Below, piece by piece: positions 26,504 to 36,979 of a DNA stretch of 64,000 nt. Source of the DNA: Mycolicibacterium aichiense (GTDB lineage: Bacteria > Actinomycetota > Actinomycetes > Mycobacteriales > Mycobacteriaceae). Made by a program: the position numbers and the translations under genes. The notes beneath the pieces were generated by a model. That model ran no database searches, had not been told where the DNA came from, and saw nothing but the letters and a program-made list of their open reading frames with translations. Location: assembly GCF_010726245.1 (NCBI RefSeq), contig NZ_AP022561.1, positions 1,116,001 through 1,180,000 on the forward strand. The letters are read 5' to 3'. Position 1 is the stretch's first letter. Each line of letters opens with the position of its first letter.

Positions 26504-27540
26504 AAATCTTGGCCATCGAAAGCTCCTGCGACGAGACAGGAGTCGGTATCGCGCGACTCGACGATGACGGCACCGTCACACTGCTGGCCGACGAGGTGGC
26601 CTCCAGTGTCGACGAACACGCCCGGTTCGGCGGAGTGGTCCCCGAGATCGCATCCCGCGCCCACCTCGAAGCGCTCGGACCCACCATGCGCCGGGCGATG
26701 CGGACCGCCGGCATCGACAAGCCCGACGTGGTCGCGGCCACGATCGGGCCCGGACTGGCCGGTGCCCTGCTGGTCGGGGTGGCCGCCGCCAAGGCGTATG
26801 CCGCCGCGTGGGGTGTGCCCTTCTACGCCGTCAACCACCTCGGCGGGCACCTCGCAGCCGACGTATACGACCACGGCCCACTGCCGGAATGTGTTGGGTT
26901 GCTGGTGTCCGGTGGGCACACCCATCTACTGCACGTGCGCTCACTGGGCGAGCCGATCGTCGAGCTGGGCAGCACCGTCGACGATGCGGCGGGGGAGGCC
27001 TACGACAAGGTGGCCAGGCTCCTCGGTCTTGGCTATCCGGGCGGGCGGCCGCTGGACGAGTTGGCGCGCACCGGTGATCGGACCGCGATTGTCTTCCCGC
27101 GCGGCATGACCGGCCCACGTGACGAACCGTTCGCGTTCTCGTTCTCCGGGCTCAAGACCGCCGTGGCTCGCCACGTCGAACGCCATCCCGACGCGCCGAC
27201 CGCCGACGTCGCCGCCGGGTTCCAGGAAGCCGTCGCCGATGTGCTCACCGCCAAGGCGGTACGAGCCGCTACCGAGCTCGGGGTGTCGACACTGCTCATC
27301 GCCGGCGGAGTGGCAGCCAACTCGCGGCTGCGCGAGCTGGCCGAAGAACGTTGCGCCGAAGCCGGTTTGACGCTCCGAGTGCCCCGACCGCGGTTGTGCA
27401 CCGACAACGGGGCGATGATCGCCTCATTTGCCGCCCACCTGATCGCCGCCGGCGCGGCTCCGTCGCCGTTGGATGCGCGCAGCGACCCGGGTCTGCCGGT
27501 CGTCGCGGGCCAGGTCACCGCCGGCCGGGCCGGTCGGTGA
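26500..27540 (+). CDS. tsaD: tRNA N6-threonylcarbamoyladenosine transferase TsaD
   Basis: TsaD transfers the threonylcarbamoyl group to A37 of tRNA. The 346-residue protein has '[18 protein letters not shown]' at the start, the metal ligands His113 and His117 in '[13 protein letters not shown]', '[11 protein letters not shown]', '[20 protein letters not shown]', '[12 protein letters not shown]' and the distal metal-binding '[10 protein letters not shown]'. It follows rimI with a four-base overlap and shares its last base with the next start codon. The gene was formerly called gcp. Confidence 0.96.
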   Translation: MKILAIESSCDETGVGIARLDDDGTVTLLADEVASSVDEHARFGGVVPEIASRAHLEALGPTMRRAMRTAGIDKPDVVAATIGPGLAGALLVGVAAAKAYAAAWGVPFYAVNHLGGHLAADVYDHGPLPECVGLLVSGGHTHLLHVRSLGEPIVELGSTVDDAAGEAYDKVARLLGLGYPGGRPLDELARTGDRTAIVFPRGMTGPRDEPFAFSFSGLKTAVARHVERHPDAPTADVAAGFQEAVADVLTAKAVRAATELGVSTLLIAGGVAANSRLRELAEERCAEAGLTLRVPRPRLCTDNGAMIASFAAHLIAAGAAPSPLDARSDPGLPVVAGQVTAGRAGR

Positions 27541-28541
27541 TGCACTACGACCTTCGGCTTCGGCCCGCGCAACCGCCCACTCCGGAGCCCGGTGCCTTCA
27601 CCGTCCACCGCGACGCGGTGCCGCCCACCCCGGGCCGGGACGGCCTGACGCTGGGCTACGTTCGCGAAGGCGCTCAAGGTGGGGCCGGGTATCCATTGCT
27701 GTTATTGCACGGCTATCCGGAGACCAAGCGAATCTGGTGGCGCAATATCGCCGCGCTCGCCGAAGCCGGCTACGAGGTGATCGCCCCGGACCTGCGCGGG
27801 CACGGTGACTCCGACGTGTCGGCCGACGACGTGTACGACATCGCGGCCTACAGCCGAGACGTCTACCTGCTGGTGCACGACGTCCTGGGTCACGACCGGT
27901 GCGGAGTCGTCGGCGGCGACGTCGGTGGGGTGGTCGCAGTGGATCTGTTGCACCGCTATCCCGGGTTCGTCGACAAGCTGGTGTTCTTCGACACCGTGCC
28001 GCCGCTGGTGTTCGACGACTATGTCGCGGCGGGGCTGGACCCGATGAGCATCCTGAGTGACGGTCCGACCGGCGACTACCGTCAGCGCCAAGGCGCCACC
28101 CCGGACGAGCTGGCCGCCGAGCTCGACACCCCGGACAAGCGGCGGCGCTACATCGGGGAGATGTACGGCCACCGGTTGTGGGCCTCGCCGGGCACGTTCA
28201 GCTCGCCCGACGTCGACTTCATGACCGAGCCCTTCGACAGCGAGGAGCGGCTGCGGGCCGGGTGGGCCGTCTACCAGTTGGCGCATGGCCGCCCGGTCAG
28301 CGAGACGCCGATCATGGACCGCAAAGTCGATGTGCCAACCCTGATCCTCTACGGAATGGACGACCACGTCGTCGGTCCGGAGTTCGTGCACTTCTGCGAG
28401 GTCGCGTTCACCAACCGGACCGGACCAGTCGTACTGCCCGGCGCCGGGCACTTCCTGCAATGGGAGCGCGCCGATCTGTTCAATGCACTGGTCAGCGCGT
28501 TTTTTGGCGACTTACGCGTCCGTCACGAGCTTTCTGACTGA
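27540..28541 (+). CDS. Alpha/beta hydrolase (epoxide hydrolase/dehalogenase type)
   Basis: ATG 27540 overlaps the tsaD stop in a TGATG arrangement, giving 333 residues. 'LLLHGYPETKRIWW' is the oxyanion-hole motif HGYPE typical of epoxide hydrolases and haloacetate dehalogenases. The nucleophile elbow reads G-G-D-V-G-G with Asp127, again like that subgroup rather than esterases (Ser). 'LILYGMDDHVVGP' supplies the acid and 'GAGHFLQWERAD' the His. It probably hydrolyses an epoxide or haloalkanoate. It is the last gene of the alr operon, 48 bases before the groES regulatory region. Confidence 0.87.
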   Translation: MHYDLRLRPAQPPTPEPGAFTVHRDAVPPTPGRDGLTLGYVREGAQGGAGYPLLLLHGYPETKRIWWRNIAALAEAGYEVIAPDLRGHGDSDVSADDVYDIAAYSRDVYLLVHDVLGHDRCGVVGGDVGGVVAVDLLHRYPGFVDKLVFFDTVPPLVFDDYVAAGLDPMSILSDGPTGDYRQRQGATPDELAAELDTPDKRRRYIGEMYGHRLWASPGTFSSPDVDFMTEPFDSEERLRAGWAVYQLAHGRPVSETPIMDRKVDVPTLILYGMDDHVVGPEFVHFCEVAFTNRTGPVVLPGAGHFLQWERADLFNALVSAFFGDLRVRHELSD

Positions 28542-28584
28542 CCTGCGGCGTCCGCTCTGGGCGAATAGGCAGCAGGCCACCCTT

Positions 28585-28616
28585 GAGTGCTAGCACTCGC
28601 ATGTATAGAGTGCTAG
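28585..28616 (+). promoter_or_regulatory. CIRCE element (HrcA operator) upstream of groES-groEL1, with an extra half-site
   Basis: CTAGCACTC at 28590-28598, a nine-base spacer and GAGTGCTAG at 28608-28616 form a perfect CIRCE inverted repeat, the binding site of the heat-shock repressor HrcA. A third half-site, GAGTGCTAG at 28585-28593, overlaps the left arm, so 28585-28598 is itself a 14-base perfect palindrome. The element lies about 140 bases before the groES start codon. Confidence 0.92.
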
Positions 28617-28754
28617 GTGGCTTACGGACAACACCCTGCGTCGGCACCCGCGACGACGACGCGAGGACACGGACGTATGCCGAACACCTGGTAATTCCGA
28701 CTGGTCCGGGCGCACTCGCCCCGGCAACAAGTTAACTAAGTGGAGGACTCCATC

Positions 28755-29054
28755 GTGGCCGTGAACATCAAGCCACTCGAGGACAAGATCCTCGTACAGG
28801 CCAATGAGGCCGAGACGACCACCGCGTCGGGTCTGGTCATCCCGGACACCGCCAAGGAGAAGCCGCAGGAAGGCACCGTCGTTGCCGTCGGCCCCGGCCG
28901 CTGGGACGAGGACGGCGAGAAGCGGATTCCGCTGGACGTCGCCGAGGGCGACACCGTCATCTACAGCAAGTACGGCGGCACCGAGATCAAGTACAACGGC
29001 GAGGAGTACTTGATCCTGTCGGCCCGCGACGTGCTGGCGGTCGTCAACAAGTAG
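28755..29054 (+). CDS. groES: Co-chaperonin GroES
   Basis: GroES caps the GroEL chamber during ATP-driven folding. The 99-residue protein reads '[20 protein letters not shown]', '[17 protein letters not shown]' (mobile loop region), '[19 protein letters not shown]' and '[15 protein letters not shown]', almost identical to the M. tuberculosis protein as I remember it. The start is GTG 28755, eight bases after GGAGG. Transcription is controlled by the CIRCE element upstream, and groEL1 follows in the same operon after a hairpin. Confidence 0.96.
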   Translation: MAVNIKPLEDKILVQANEAETTTASGLVIPDTAKEKPQEGTVVAVGPGRWDEDGEKRIPLDVAEGDTVIYSKYGGTEIKYNGEEYLILSARDVLAVVNK

Positions 29055-29064
29055 CAACCGTGAA

Positions 29065-29109
29065 CCGCCCCGGAGATCCCCGTTGTCATGCGGGTGGTTT
29101 CCGGGGCGG
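29065..29109 (+). other. Intercistronic hairpin between groES and groEL1
   Basis: CCGCCCCGG at 29065-29073 pairs perfectly with CCGGGGCGG at 29101-29109, with partly self-complementary sequence between. There is no T-run. It may be a processing or attenuation site within the bicistronic message; cleavage of the M. tuberculosis groESL1 transcript between the two genes has been reported. Confidence 0.5.
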
Positions 29110-29136
29110 AACGCGCTTAAGCGAAATCAGGACTGA

Positions 29137-30762
<1,626 letters not shown>

Positions 30763-30766
30763 GTAA

Positions 30767-30780
30767 TTCGTAGCTACGAA
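30767..30780. repeat. Perfect 14-base palindrome before the groEL1 terminator
   Basis: TTCGTAGCTACGAA is fully self-complementary and lies five bases after the groEL1 stop codon, ending where the terminator stem begins. It could be a protein-binding site or an extra small RNA hairpin. It does not belong to any class I recognise. Confidence 0.5.
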
Positions 30781-30811
30781 ACACCCCCGGTCACCAGGCC
30801 GGGGGTGTTTT
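30780..30811 (+). terminator. Intrinsic terminator of groES-groEL1
   Basis: AACACCCCCGG at 30780-30790 pairs with CCGGGGGTGTT at 30799-30809, and a short T-run (TTTT) follows. This is a clear rho-independent terminator and separates the chaperonin operon from the adenylate cyclase gene. Confidence 0.9.
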
Positions 30812-30821
30812 CGTTATCGGC

Positions 30822-32366
30822 ATGGAACGCATCTGGCAGGCGGCCTGGGACCGGTTCAAGTCCCGGTACTCGTGGGCCGCGTGGTTGCTCACCTTCCTTC
30901 TGGCGTACCCGGTGTATGTCGCCTGGTCGTTGGCCATCGTCGCCTTCGAACGGTCCGACCGCTACGTCGAGGCTGCCGCGGTGACCGCGGTCGTGGTGCT
31001 CGGGTACCTGTTCACTGTCGTGATTCCGGGCGGGAAGGATCCCCGCATCATCGAGCGATGGGCCGCCGGAGAGGGCGTTGACCGGGAGACCGCACTGCGC
31101 GCCACCTACGACTATGGCCGCAAACTCATCGTCAGGGGAATGTTGTTCACCTTCCCCTGGGTTGCTGCGCAGTTCGTCGCGGTCGGGATGATCGCCGGCG
31201 CCAGCGTGTCACGGCTCGTCCACTATGCGGTTGTCGGCGCCATCGCCGGCACCGCAGGCCAACTGATCGTGAACCACAGTTACGTCGAATCGACCCTGAG
31301 ACCCGCCAGGGCTGCGATGGTCTCGGACACCGAGATCGGCGATTACCTTCCACGCTCCCGTCCGGCCTTCGCCACCTGGACCACTGCGGCCATGCTGGGG
31401 GTGGGCTTCGCATTTGCCGTCGTGGGCGCGATTCTGGGAGCAGTGTTGGACGTGGCCAGGCATGGCCCACTTCTGGCAATGCTGATCGGTGGTGTGCTGG
31501 TTCTCGTCGTCGGCCCGTCGCTTTGGGCCGCGTATTCTCCACTCCTACAACCCATTCACGACCTCACCGCAGCAACATTGCGAGTTGCCGCCGGTGATTT
31601 CAGCCGACGCCTGCCGGTGGTACAAGACGACGATCTTGGCGCGCTGGCGGCATCGTTCAACCGGATGCAGGCGGGTTTGACTGAGCGGCAACGACTTCAG
31701 GCAGCGTTCGGGACGTATGTCGATCCCGTCTTGGCGGCGCGACTGCTCGAACAGGGTGACGACATCTTCACCGGTGAGCGCCGTGAGGTGACGGTGATGT
31801 TCATCGACGTCCGTGACTTCACCCCGTTCGCCGAGGCCAATACCGCGGAGGACACCGTCGCTCGCCTCAATGCACTCTTCGAGATAGTGGTTCCTGCCGT
31901 GGTCGACGCCAGCGGGCACATCAACAAATTCCTCGGTGATGGCGCCATGGTCGTGTTCGGCGCGCCCAATGATCTTGCCGATCATGCGGACGCCGCGGCG
32001 GCTGCGGCGGTGCGGATTCACCGACTCGTCGCCGAGCGCTTCGGCGGTGAACTCCGGATCGGGATCGGCATCAATACGGGCAAGGTGATCGCCGGAACCA
32101 TCGGTGCGGGAAGTCATCTCGAGTTCACATTGATCGGCGACACCACGAACGTCGCGGCTCGTGTCGAGCAGCTCACCAAGACCACCGGTGACGCCATCCT
32201 TCTTACGCAGCAGACCGTCGAGGCCTTCCTGACCCGCCCCGCGGGACTGGCCGACCGAGGCGTCCACGCACTGAAGGGCAAATCGGCGCCAACGCGAGTG
32301 TTCGGCCTCGACCCGGCGGAGAGCGGAATTGTTGAGATCGGTAGCGGCACCGAGCCAGTGCACTGA
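30822..32366 (+). CDS. Membrane-bound class III adenylate cyclase with HAMP domain
   Basis: The 514-residue protein has six predicted membrane segments (roughly residues 18-42, 50-68, 105-125, 133-150, 185-210 and 218-236), a HAMP linker ('PIHDLTAATLRVAAGDFSRR', 244-263 onward), and a C-terminal guanylate/adenylate cyclase domain. Metal-binding Asp329 is in 'VMFIDVRDFT' and Asp373 in 'KFLGDG'. Lys369 is the likely substrate-specifying lysine, and Asn443/Arg447 in 'TTNVAARVEQ' are the transition-state residues. All catalytic positions seem present, so it should make cAMP. The architecture matches the M. tuberculosis Rv1318c-Rv1320c/Rv3645 group. It lies downstream of the groEL1 terminator and starts the accessory segment. 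Confidence 0.92.
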   Translation: MERIWQAAWDRFKSRYSWAAWLLTFLLAYPVYVAWSLAIVAFERSDRYVEAAAVTAVVVLGYLFTVVIPGGKDPRIIERWAAGEGVDRETALRATYDYGRKLIVRGMLFTFPWVAAQFVAVGMIAGASVSRLVHYAVVGAIAGTAGQLIVNHSYVESTLRPARAAMVSDTEIGDYLPRSRPAFATWTTAAMLGVGFAFAVVGAILGAVLDVARHGPLLAMLIGGVLVLVVGPSLWAAYSPLLQPIHDLTAATLRVAAGDFSRRLPVVQDDDLGALAASFNRMQAGLTERQRLQAAFGTYVDPVLAARLLEQGDDIFTGERREVTVMFIDVRDFTPFAEANTAEDTVARLNALFEIVVPAVVDASGHINKFLGDGAMVVFGAPNDLADHADAAAAAAVRIHRLVAERFGGELRIGIGINTGKVIAGTIGAGSHLEFTLIGDTTNVAARVEQLTKTTGDAILLTQQTVEAFLTRPAGLADRGVHALKGKSAPTRVFGLDPAESGIVEIGSGTEPVH

Positions 32367-32405
32367 TGGGGCGCTTCGCGGCAGATCTCAGTCGAAGGAG
32401 GAACG

Positions 32406-32768
32406 ATGAGCCGAACGGCCCAGCCTTGGGCTTTGATTCTCGCTGCTGCCGCCGCCATCGCGGGTGCCGCACCAGCGAGTGCTGATCCGCTGGACCCGAT
32501 TCCCGGAGAGGGCTTCTTCCTCGTCGGCGCTGACATCACGCCGGGGCTGTACAACACAACCGGGTCGGCATCTCCGTTCGTGTTGTACATCAACGACGTT
32601 CCGACACAGGACTCGATGTGCGTGTGGTTCACCTACAGCACGCCGGACACGAACAAGGATCGTGTAGTCGCCACGAATATGTCCGTGGGCCCGATGAACG
32701 CGGCGATCAATTCGACGGTGAGGGCGTTCGAGTCGCACAACTGTCAGCCATGGACTCGGGTCGGCTAG
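32406..32768 (+). CDS. Small secreted protein of unknown function
   Basis: The 120-residue protein has a Sec signal peptide ('[21 protein letters not shown]', cleavage near residue 26) and a short mature domain. The mature part includes '[16 protein letters not shown]', a beta-rich pattern seen in many small actinobacterial exported proteins, and two cysteines, one in 'QDSMCVWF' and one in 'SHNCQPWT', that may pair. AAGGAGG precedes the ATG. It lies 39 bases after the cyclase gene on the same strand, and its last four bases overlap the convergent OsmC gene. I cannot name a function. Confidence 0.75.
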   Translation: MSRTAQPWALILAAAAAIAGAAPASADPLDPIPGEGFFLVGADITPGLYNTTGSASPFVLYINDVPTQDSMCVWFTYSTPDTNKDRVVATNMSVGPMNAAINSTVRAFESHNCQPWTRVG

Positions 32769-33229
32769 ACGGCGAGCGATGTCGCGATGTCCACCTCGGA
32801 CGTCAGCGTCTGGTGCACGGGGCAACGCTCGGCGATCATCAGCAGACGCTCGCGCTGTGCGTCATCGAGGGCGCCGACGAGGGTGATCGTCCGATCGATG
32901 TGGCTGACCCAGCCTTTCTTGGTCTCGCACTCGGCACAGTCTTCGGCGTGAATCCGCTTGTGTCGCAGGGATACCTCTACTCGCTCGAGCGGCCAGCCCT
33001 TCTTGTTGGCGTACATCCGCACCGTCATCGACGTGCACGCTCCCAGGCCCGCCAGTAGCAAGTCATAGGGTGTCGGCCCCGCATCGTCGCCGATGGGCAG
33101 CGGTTCGTCCGCGAACAGCTGATGCCTACCGGCGGTGATCGTCTGTGTGTAGGTGCCGGTGCCCGTTTCTGCCACCGTCACGGTTCCCTCGGACGACGTC
33201 GCGTCGCTATTGATGTTCTGTGCCGTCAT
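32765..33229 (-). CDS. OsmC-family protein
   Basis: The 154-residue protein is an OsmC/Ohr-fold member: '[31 protein letters not shown]' holds the first conserved cysteine, and '[17 protein letters not shown]' the second. These two thiols reduce organic hydroperoxides in the family. An extra pair, '[11 protein letters not shown]', lies between them; this is typical of the YhfA-like OsmC group. No signal peptide is seen, so it acts in the cytoplasm. Confidence 0.9.
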   Translation of the reverse strand: MTAQNINSDATSSEGTVTVAETGTGTYTQTITAGRHQLFADEPLPIGDDAGPTPYDLLLAGLGACTSMTVRMYANKKGWPLERVEVSLRHKRIHAEDCAECETKKGWVSHIDRTITLVGALDDAQRERLLMIAERCPVHQTLTSEVDIATSLAV

Positions 33230-33368
33230 GGCTGCAATCGAACACTACTGAGCAGGCCCGGGCCTGTTTGTCCAAGAAATCAGGTATGTCGCTACTCGTG
33301 TCCGCGCGAGGCGCGTCGCTCACGCTTACCTCGTCAGCACTTCCGTCGATGGTCCCGGGGAGAACGAA

Positions 33369-33620
33369 ATGATTGATGCTGTTGAGAAGGCGATGCGGAA
33401 TATGCCATCGGCCAAGGGAAAAGACGCCGGTGTCGCGTGCATCGTCGGTTTCATCTTCGGCGGTATCGGGCTTGCGATCTACTTCAGGAACGTTGCCGAC
33501 CTGTTCCTGCCGTTGGCCGTCTCTCTGGCCTTGGGGATCATGGCCGGCGGCATCGGAGTTCTCGCTGGCGCACTCGTCGCGGCATTGTGGGGCTACTTCA
33601 GGGTTCAACTCTCCCAGTGA
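33369..33620 (+). CDS. Small membrane protein, hypothetical
   Basis: The 83-residue protein has a short polar N-terminus and two hydrophobic stretches, 'ACIVGFIFGGIGLAIYF' (about 23-39) and 'LFLPLAVSLALGIMAGGIGVLAGALVAAL' (about 45-73), separated by a short charged turn. It therefore looks like a two-span membrane hairpin. The ATG at 33369 has GGGGAGAAC upstream. I do not recognise the family. It stands alone between the OsmC gene and the convergent secreted-protein gene. Confidence 0.6.
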   Translation: MIDAVEKAMRNMPSAKGKDAGVACIVGFIFGGIGLAIYFRNVADLFLPLAVSLALGIMAGGIGVLAGALVAALWGYFRVQLSQ

Positions 33621-33662
33621 CCGGTCGCGAGTGGCGGAGGCGCGCGACGCCCGGTGCCATGC

Positions 33663-34184
33663 TCAATTGATCGGGCTGCCCGGCGGTGTCGGCTGAATCG
33701 ACACCAGGCGGAACACACCCGGCGAGGCGTCGTCAGTCGTGAATCGGACCACCAGCACATCCGGCGGGAACTGCGTGGCAAGGTCATTCAGCGTCCTGGG
33801 CATGAACACTCTGGTCTTTGCATTGGCGTACCAACTGGGATCGAACTGGTCGACGCTGAGCCGGCTGACGTTGTCGATGGTGGAATCCCAGCGCTGAACG
33901 GATTCAGGTGCGGAATCACCGAATCCCGCCGACTTCAGATACGCGTCGCCTTGTCCCGCGAGCGTTATGGCCGCACCGCCACCGACAGGTGCGCCGGTGA
34001 TGGTGCCGTTGACGGCGTCGGCCGTGACTGACGTCAGCCGCGCGGTGCACACGTTGTCGACGACGTTGGCCGGGACGCAGATGGCCGGCAGCGGATCGGC
34101 GAGCGCGGGGACGGCAGACGACAACGCCAAGGCGGCGACGGCTGCACCGATGGTGATTGCCGCGCGCCGGCACTCCGCTGTCAT
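33663..34184 (-). CDS. Secreted protein of unknown function
   Basis: From ATG 34184 the protein has 173 residues; AAGGAGGA lies at the right distance, so this start is preferred to in-frame codons further upstream. A signal peptide ('AAITIGAAVAALALSSAVPALA|DP', cleavage near residue 30) leads into a small domain with two early cysteines, 'AICVPANVVDNVCTARL', likely a disulfide. The rest, 'VDQFDPSWYANAKTRVFMP' and 'QFPPDVLVVRFTTDDASPGVFRL', reads as beta-rich. No family is recognised. It is divergent from the excalibur-domain gene. Confidence 0.7.
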   Translation of the reverse strand: MTAECRRAAITIGAAVAALALSSAVPALADPLPAICVPANVVDNVCTARLTSVTADAVNGTITGAPVGGGAAITLAGQGDAYLKSAGFGDSAPESVQRWDSTIDNVSRLSVDQFDPSWYANAKTRVFMPRTLNDLATQFPPDVLVVRFTTDDASPGVFRLVSIQPTPPGSPIN

Positions 34185-34339
34185 ATAAATCCTCCTTGCG
34201 TCACTGAATGTGATCGGTCCCTGTGGCACCGGAATTACATGAACCGGCAAAAGTCGAGGTCACGATTCTGACGTTTCGGTAAATGAACCAGCTGTTCTGA
34301 ATATTCTGCCGTTCGTTAGTCGACTGGAAGGGACTCATT

Positions 34340-34546
34340 GTGATCAAGCCCGTGGCGCTGCTCGCGGCGTCGGTGTTCGGTGTCGTCGCCGTGGGGGTCG
34401 CTGCACCCGCCCACGCGCAACCCACCGCACCGTTCAAGAACTGCACAGCCGCGAAAGCCGCCGGGTACTGCGATATCCCTACCGACAGCCCGCTCTACAC
34501 GCCGAGCCAAGACCGTGACAGCGACGGCCTCGCGTGTGAGTGCTGA
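34340..34546 (+). CDS. Small secreted excalibur-domain protein
   Basis: The 68-residue protein starts at GTG 34340, preceded by GGAAGGGAC. It has a signal peptide ending near 'APAHA|QP' and then a single excalibur domain: 'FKNCTAAKAAGYCDIP' and 'DRDSDGLACEC'. The Asp-x-Asp-x-Asp-Gly-x-x-Cys-Glu pattern is the calcium-binding loop of this extracellular domain, and the cysteines form disulfides. The domain fills the entire mature protein. Such mini-proteins are common in mycobacteria but their role is unknown. Confidence 0.85.
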   Translation: MIKPVALLAASVFGVVAVGVAAPAHAQPTAPFKNCTAAKAAGYCDIPTDSPLYTPSQDRDSDGLACEC

Positions 34547-34608
34547 TCGATCAGCCTTTCGCCTACAACCTTCCGAAGCAGGCCTGGAGCGGGGGACAAT
34601 CTGAGTTC

Positions 34609-35187
34609 ATGTTCCCCACCACGACAGCGGCCACGGCCGCAGCTTCTGTGGCGACCCGGTTCTACCCGCCGGCGCTGTTCAACCACTGCGCGCGGTCATA
34701 CGTCTGGGGCGTGAAATACGCCGCCGCACACGACATCAGCTTCGACGACGAACTCTACTTCGTCTCGGCGATGCTGCACGACCTGGCACTCACCGACCCC
34801 TTCGACAGTCACCGCGTGGCGTTCGAGGAGGCCGGCGGCGACCTCGCATGGGTGTTCGGGGTGGCGGCCGGCTGGCCCGCCGATCGGGCAGCCCGGGCCG
34901 AGGAGATCATCGTCTTGCACATGCGCGATGACGTCCCCGCGAACGCTGATCCCGAGTCCCACCTTTTGCAGGTCGCGACGGCTTGGGATGTCGCGGGACG
35001 GCGGCCCGAGGAGTTCGGTGCCCAGGCCCGCGCGGAGGTGCTCGAGCAATATCCCCGGCTCGCATTCGGCGAAGAGTTTCTGGCCTGCTTCGACGATCAG
35101 GCCCGGCGCAAACCGGATGGGGCCGCGGCGGCGTCCCTCGCGAGTGATGGGGCAGCGCGGATCAGGGCCAATCCGCTCGATCACTAG
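34609..35187 (+). CDS. HD-domain hydrolase (cyanamide hydratase-like)
   Basis: From ATG 34609 the protein has 192 residues. The HD metal motif is split as usual: 'LFNHCARSYVWG' (His), 'LYFVSAMLHDLALTD' (His-Asp) and 'IIVLHMRDDVP' (His). 'DSHRVAFEEAGGDLAWVFGV' lies between. This pattern matches HD proteins annotated as cyanamide hydratase-like; the real substrate is unknown. A GTG at 34540, overlapping the excalibur stop, is an alternative start that would add 23 residues but has no visible ribosome-binding site. Confidence 0.8.
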   Translation: MFPTTTAATAAASVATRFYPPALFNHCARSYVWGVKYAAAHDISFDDELYFVSAMLHDLALTDPFDSHRVAFEEAGGDLAWVFGVAAGWPADRAARAEEIIVLHMRDDVPANADPESHLLQVATAWDVAGRRPEEFGAQARAEVLEQYPRLAFGEEFLACFDDQARRKPDGAAAASLASDGAARIRANPLDH

Positions 35188-35221
35188 GCGAGCGAAATCT
35201 CGCGGCGCATAGTGTCGAAAC

Positions 35222-36256
35222 ATGCGCGCAACCCTGATGTACGAGGCCGGCGACGTCCGCGTCGAGGATGTACCGGATCCTGTCCTGAAAGATCCCACCG
35301 ACGCCATCGTGCGGGTCACCCGCTCGTGCATCTGTGGCAGCGACCTGTGGCCGTACCAATCCATGCCGCACAAGGACGGCGGCCGCCGGATGGGCCATGA
35401 ATTCATCGGCATCGTCGAGGACGTCGGCGCCGACGTCGGGGGACTTGCGCGCGGTGATCTGGTCGTCGCGCCGTTCGTCTGGGCGGACAACACCTGCGAC
35501 TTCTGTCGCGAGGGCCTGCAGACGTCGTGTCGCCACGGTGGCGGCTGGGGCGCTCGCGGGGTGGACGGCGGACAGGGCGAGGCGGTGCGCGTTCCTCAGG
35601 CGCAAGGCACGCTGGTGAAGCTTCCCGTCGCCGAAGACTCTGCGCTGATGCCCTCGCTGCTGACGTTGTCCGATGTGTTCTGCACCGGCCACCACGGCGC
35701 GGTCACCGCCCGGGTGCGCAAGGGATCGTCGGTGACCGTCATCGGCGACGGTGCGGTCGGGCTGTGCGCGGTGCTGGCGGCCAAACGCCTCGGCGCCGAG
35801 CAGATCATCCTCAACGGCCGCCACACCAACAGGACCGATCTGGGCCGCGATTTCGGTGCCACCGATGTCTTGGCCGAACGCGGTGACGAAGCCGTCGAGA
35901 AGATTCGGGAACTGACCGGTGGCGACGGCACCCACGCCGTCATCGAGTGCGTCGGCACCGAGCAGTCGCTCGTCACCGCGCTCGGGGCCGTGCGCGCCGG
36001 TGGTGCGGTCAGTAGACTCGGTGTCTCCCAATATCGCAACGTCCCATTGGGATTCGACACGATGATGCGCAACATCACCCTCACCGGTGGTGCCGCACCC
36101 GCGCGCGCCTACATCGAAGAACTCATGCCCGACATCCTCGAGGGCGTCATCGAGCCCGGCCGGGTCTTCGACCGCGTGATCGGGCTGGACGAGACGCCCG
36201 GCGGTTACCGCTCGATGGCCGACCGCGAAGCGCTCAAGGTGCTGATCAAGCCCTGA
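35222..36256 (+). CDS. Zinc-dependent medium-chain alcohol dehydrogenase
   Basis: The 344-residue protein shows the MDR fold. 'RSCICGSDLWPYQ' carries the catalytic zinc Cys, 'MGHEFIGIVEDVG' the His-Glu pair, and 'NTCDFCREGLQTSC' a structural-zinc lobe with three rather than four cysteines. 'VTVIGDGAVGLCAVLAAKRLGA' is the nucleotide-binding loop. The substrate is unknown; the subgroup is often annotated as a threonine- or glutathione-independent alcohol dehydrogenase. It lies 34 bases after the HD gene on the same strand. Confidence 0.9.
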   Translation: MRATLMYEAGDVRVEDVPDPVLKDPTDAIVRVTRSCICGSDLWPYQSMPHKDGGRRMGHEFIGIVEDVGADVGGLARGDLVVAPFVWADNTCDFCREGLQTSCRHGGGWGARGVDGGQGEAVRVPQAQGTLVKLPVAEDSALMPSLLTLSDVFCTGHHGAVTARVRKGSSVTVIGDGAVGLCAVLAAKRLGAEQIILNGRHTNRTDLGRDFGATDVLAERGDEAVEKIRELTGGDGTHAVIECVGTEQSLVTALGAVRAGGAVSRLGVSQYRNVPLGFDTMMRNITLTGGAAPARAYIEELMPDILEGVIEPGRVFDRVIGLDETPGGYRSMADREALKVLIKP

Positions 36257-36303
36257 CATGCGGATGGGCGAAGGTTGCCCATGGCAACGCCCGCCGCAGT
36301 AAA

Positions 36304-36975
36304 GTGCTGCTCGTGGTCAACGTGTTCGCCGGCGCTCGAGGTCGCTGGCTGGCCGTGGTGGCCTCGGTGACCGTTGCCGGGGCGATGTTCTACGCCCAGA
36401 GCACCGAAACAAAGTGTTGTGTTGCGGCGCCGACGATTTCGCCGGCCGCCCAGACGGTAGCCGCGGCCGACATTCCGCCCATCGCTGCGCCCACCGAAGC
36501 GGAATTGCTGGCCGCCAGCGCGCCCGTCGCCGGCGGCAATTTCCAATTGGCGTTGCCCCGGGGTATCGCACCCGAGCAGGGCCTGCAGATCCACACCGTC
36601 TGGGTGGCGCGCGCCATCAGCGTGATGTTCCTGGAGATCAAGACCATCGGCGGTTACCGGCAGGATCCGTTGAAGTGGCACCCCAATGGCCTGGCCATTG
36701 ACGTGATGATCCCGAACTACCACACCCCGGAGGGGATCGAGCTCGGCAACCAGATCGCCGGTTTCGCCTTGGCGAACGCCAAGCGCTGGGGCGTGCTGCA
36801 CGTGATCTGGCGCCAAGGCTTCTACCCGGGGATCGGCGCGCCCAGCTGGACCGCCGACTATGGCAACGAAACCGCCAACCACTTCGACCACGTTCACATC
36901 GCCACCGATGGCGGCGGCTACCCGACCGGGCGCGAGACGTACTTCCTCGGCTCCATGCAAGCAGAGCCGGCCTAA
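36304..36975 (+). CDS. Exported metallopeptidase-like protein (ARB_07466-type C-terminal domain)
   Basis: The 223-residue protein starts at GTG 36304 with an N-terminal hydrophobic segment ('WLAVVASVTVAGAMFYAQ', about 14-31) acting as a signal anchor or signal peptide, then a Pro/Ala linker. The C-terminal domain has 'DPLKWHPNGLAIDVMIPNY' and 'NHFDHVHIATDGGGYP'. The H-x6-D and H-x-D-H-V-H spacing resembles zinc sites of M15/VanY-type peptidases and is typical of the ARB_07466-like domain of actinobacterial envelope proteins. Peptidoglycan is a possible target. It is followed after four bases by the DUF4349 gene. Confidence 0.75.
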   Translation: MLLVVNVFAGARGRWLAVVASVTVAGAMFYAQSTETKCCVAAPTISPAAQTVAAADIPPIAAPTEAELLAASAPVAGGNFQLALPRGIAPEQGLQIHTVWVARAISVMFLEIKTIGGYRQDPLKWHPNGLAIDVMIPNYHTPEGIELGNQIAGFALANAKRWGVLHVIWRQGFYPGIGAPSWTADYGNETANHFDHVHIATDGGGYPTGRETYFLGSMQAEPA

Positions 36976-36979
36976 GCAG

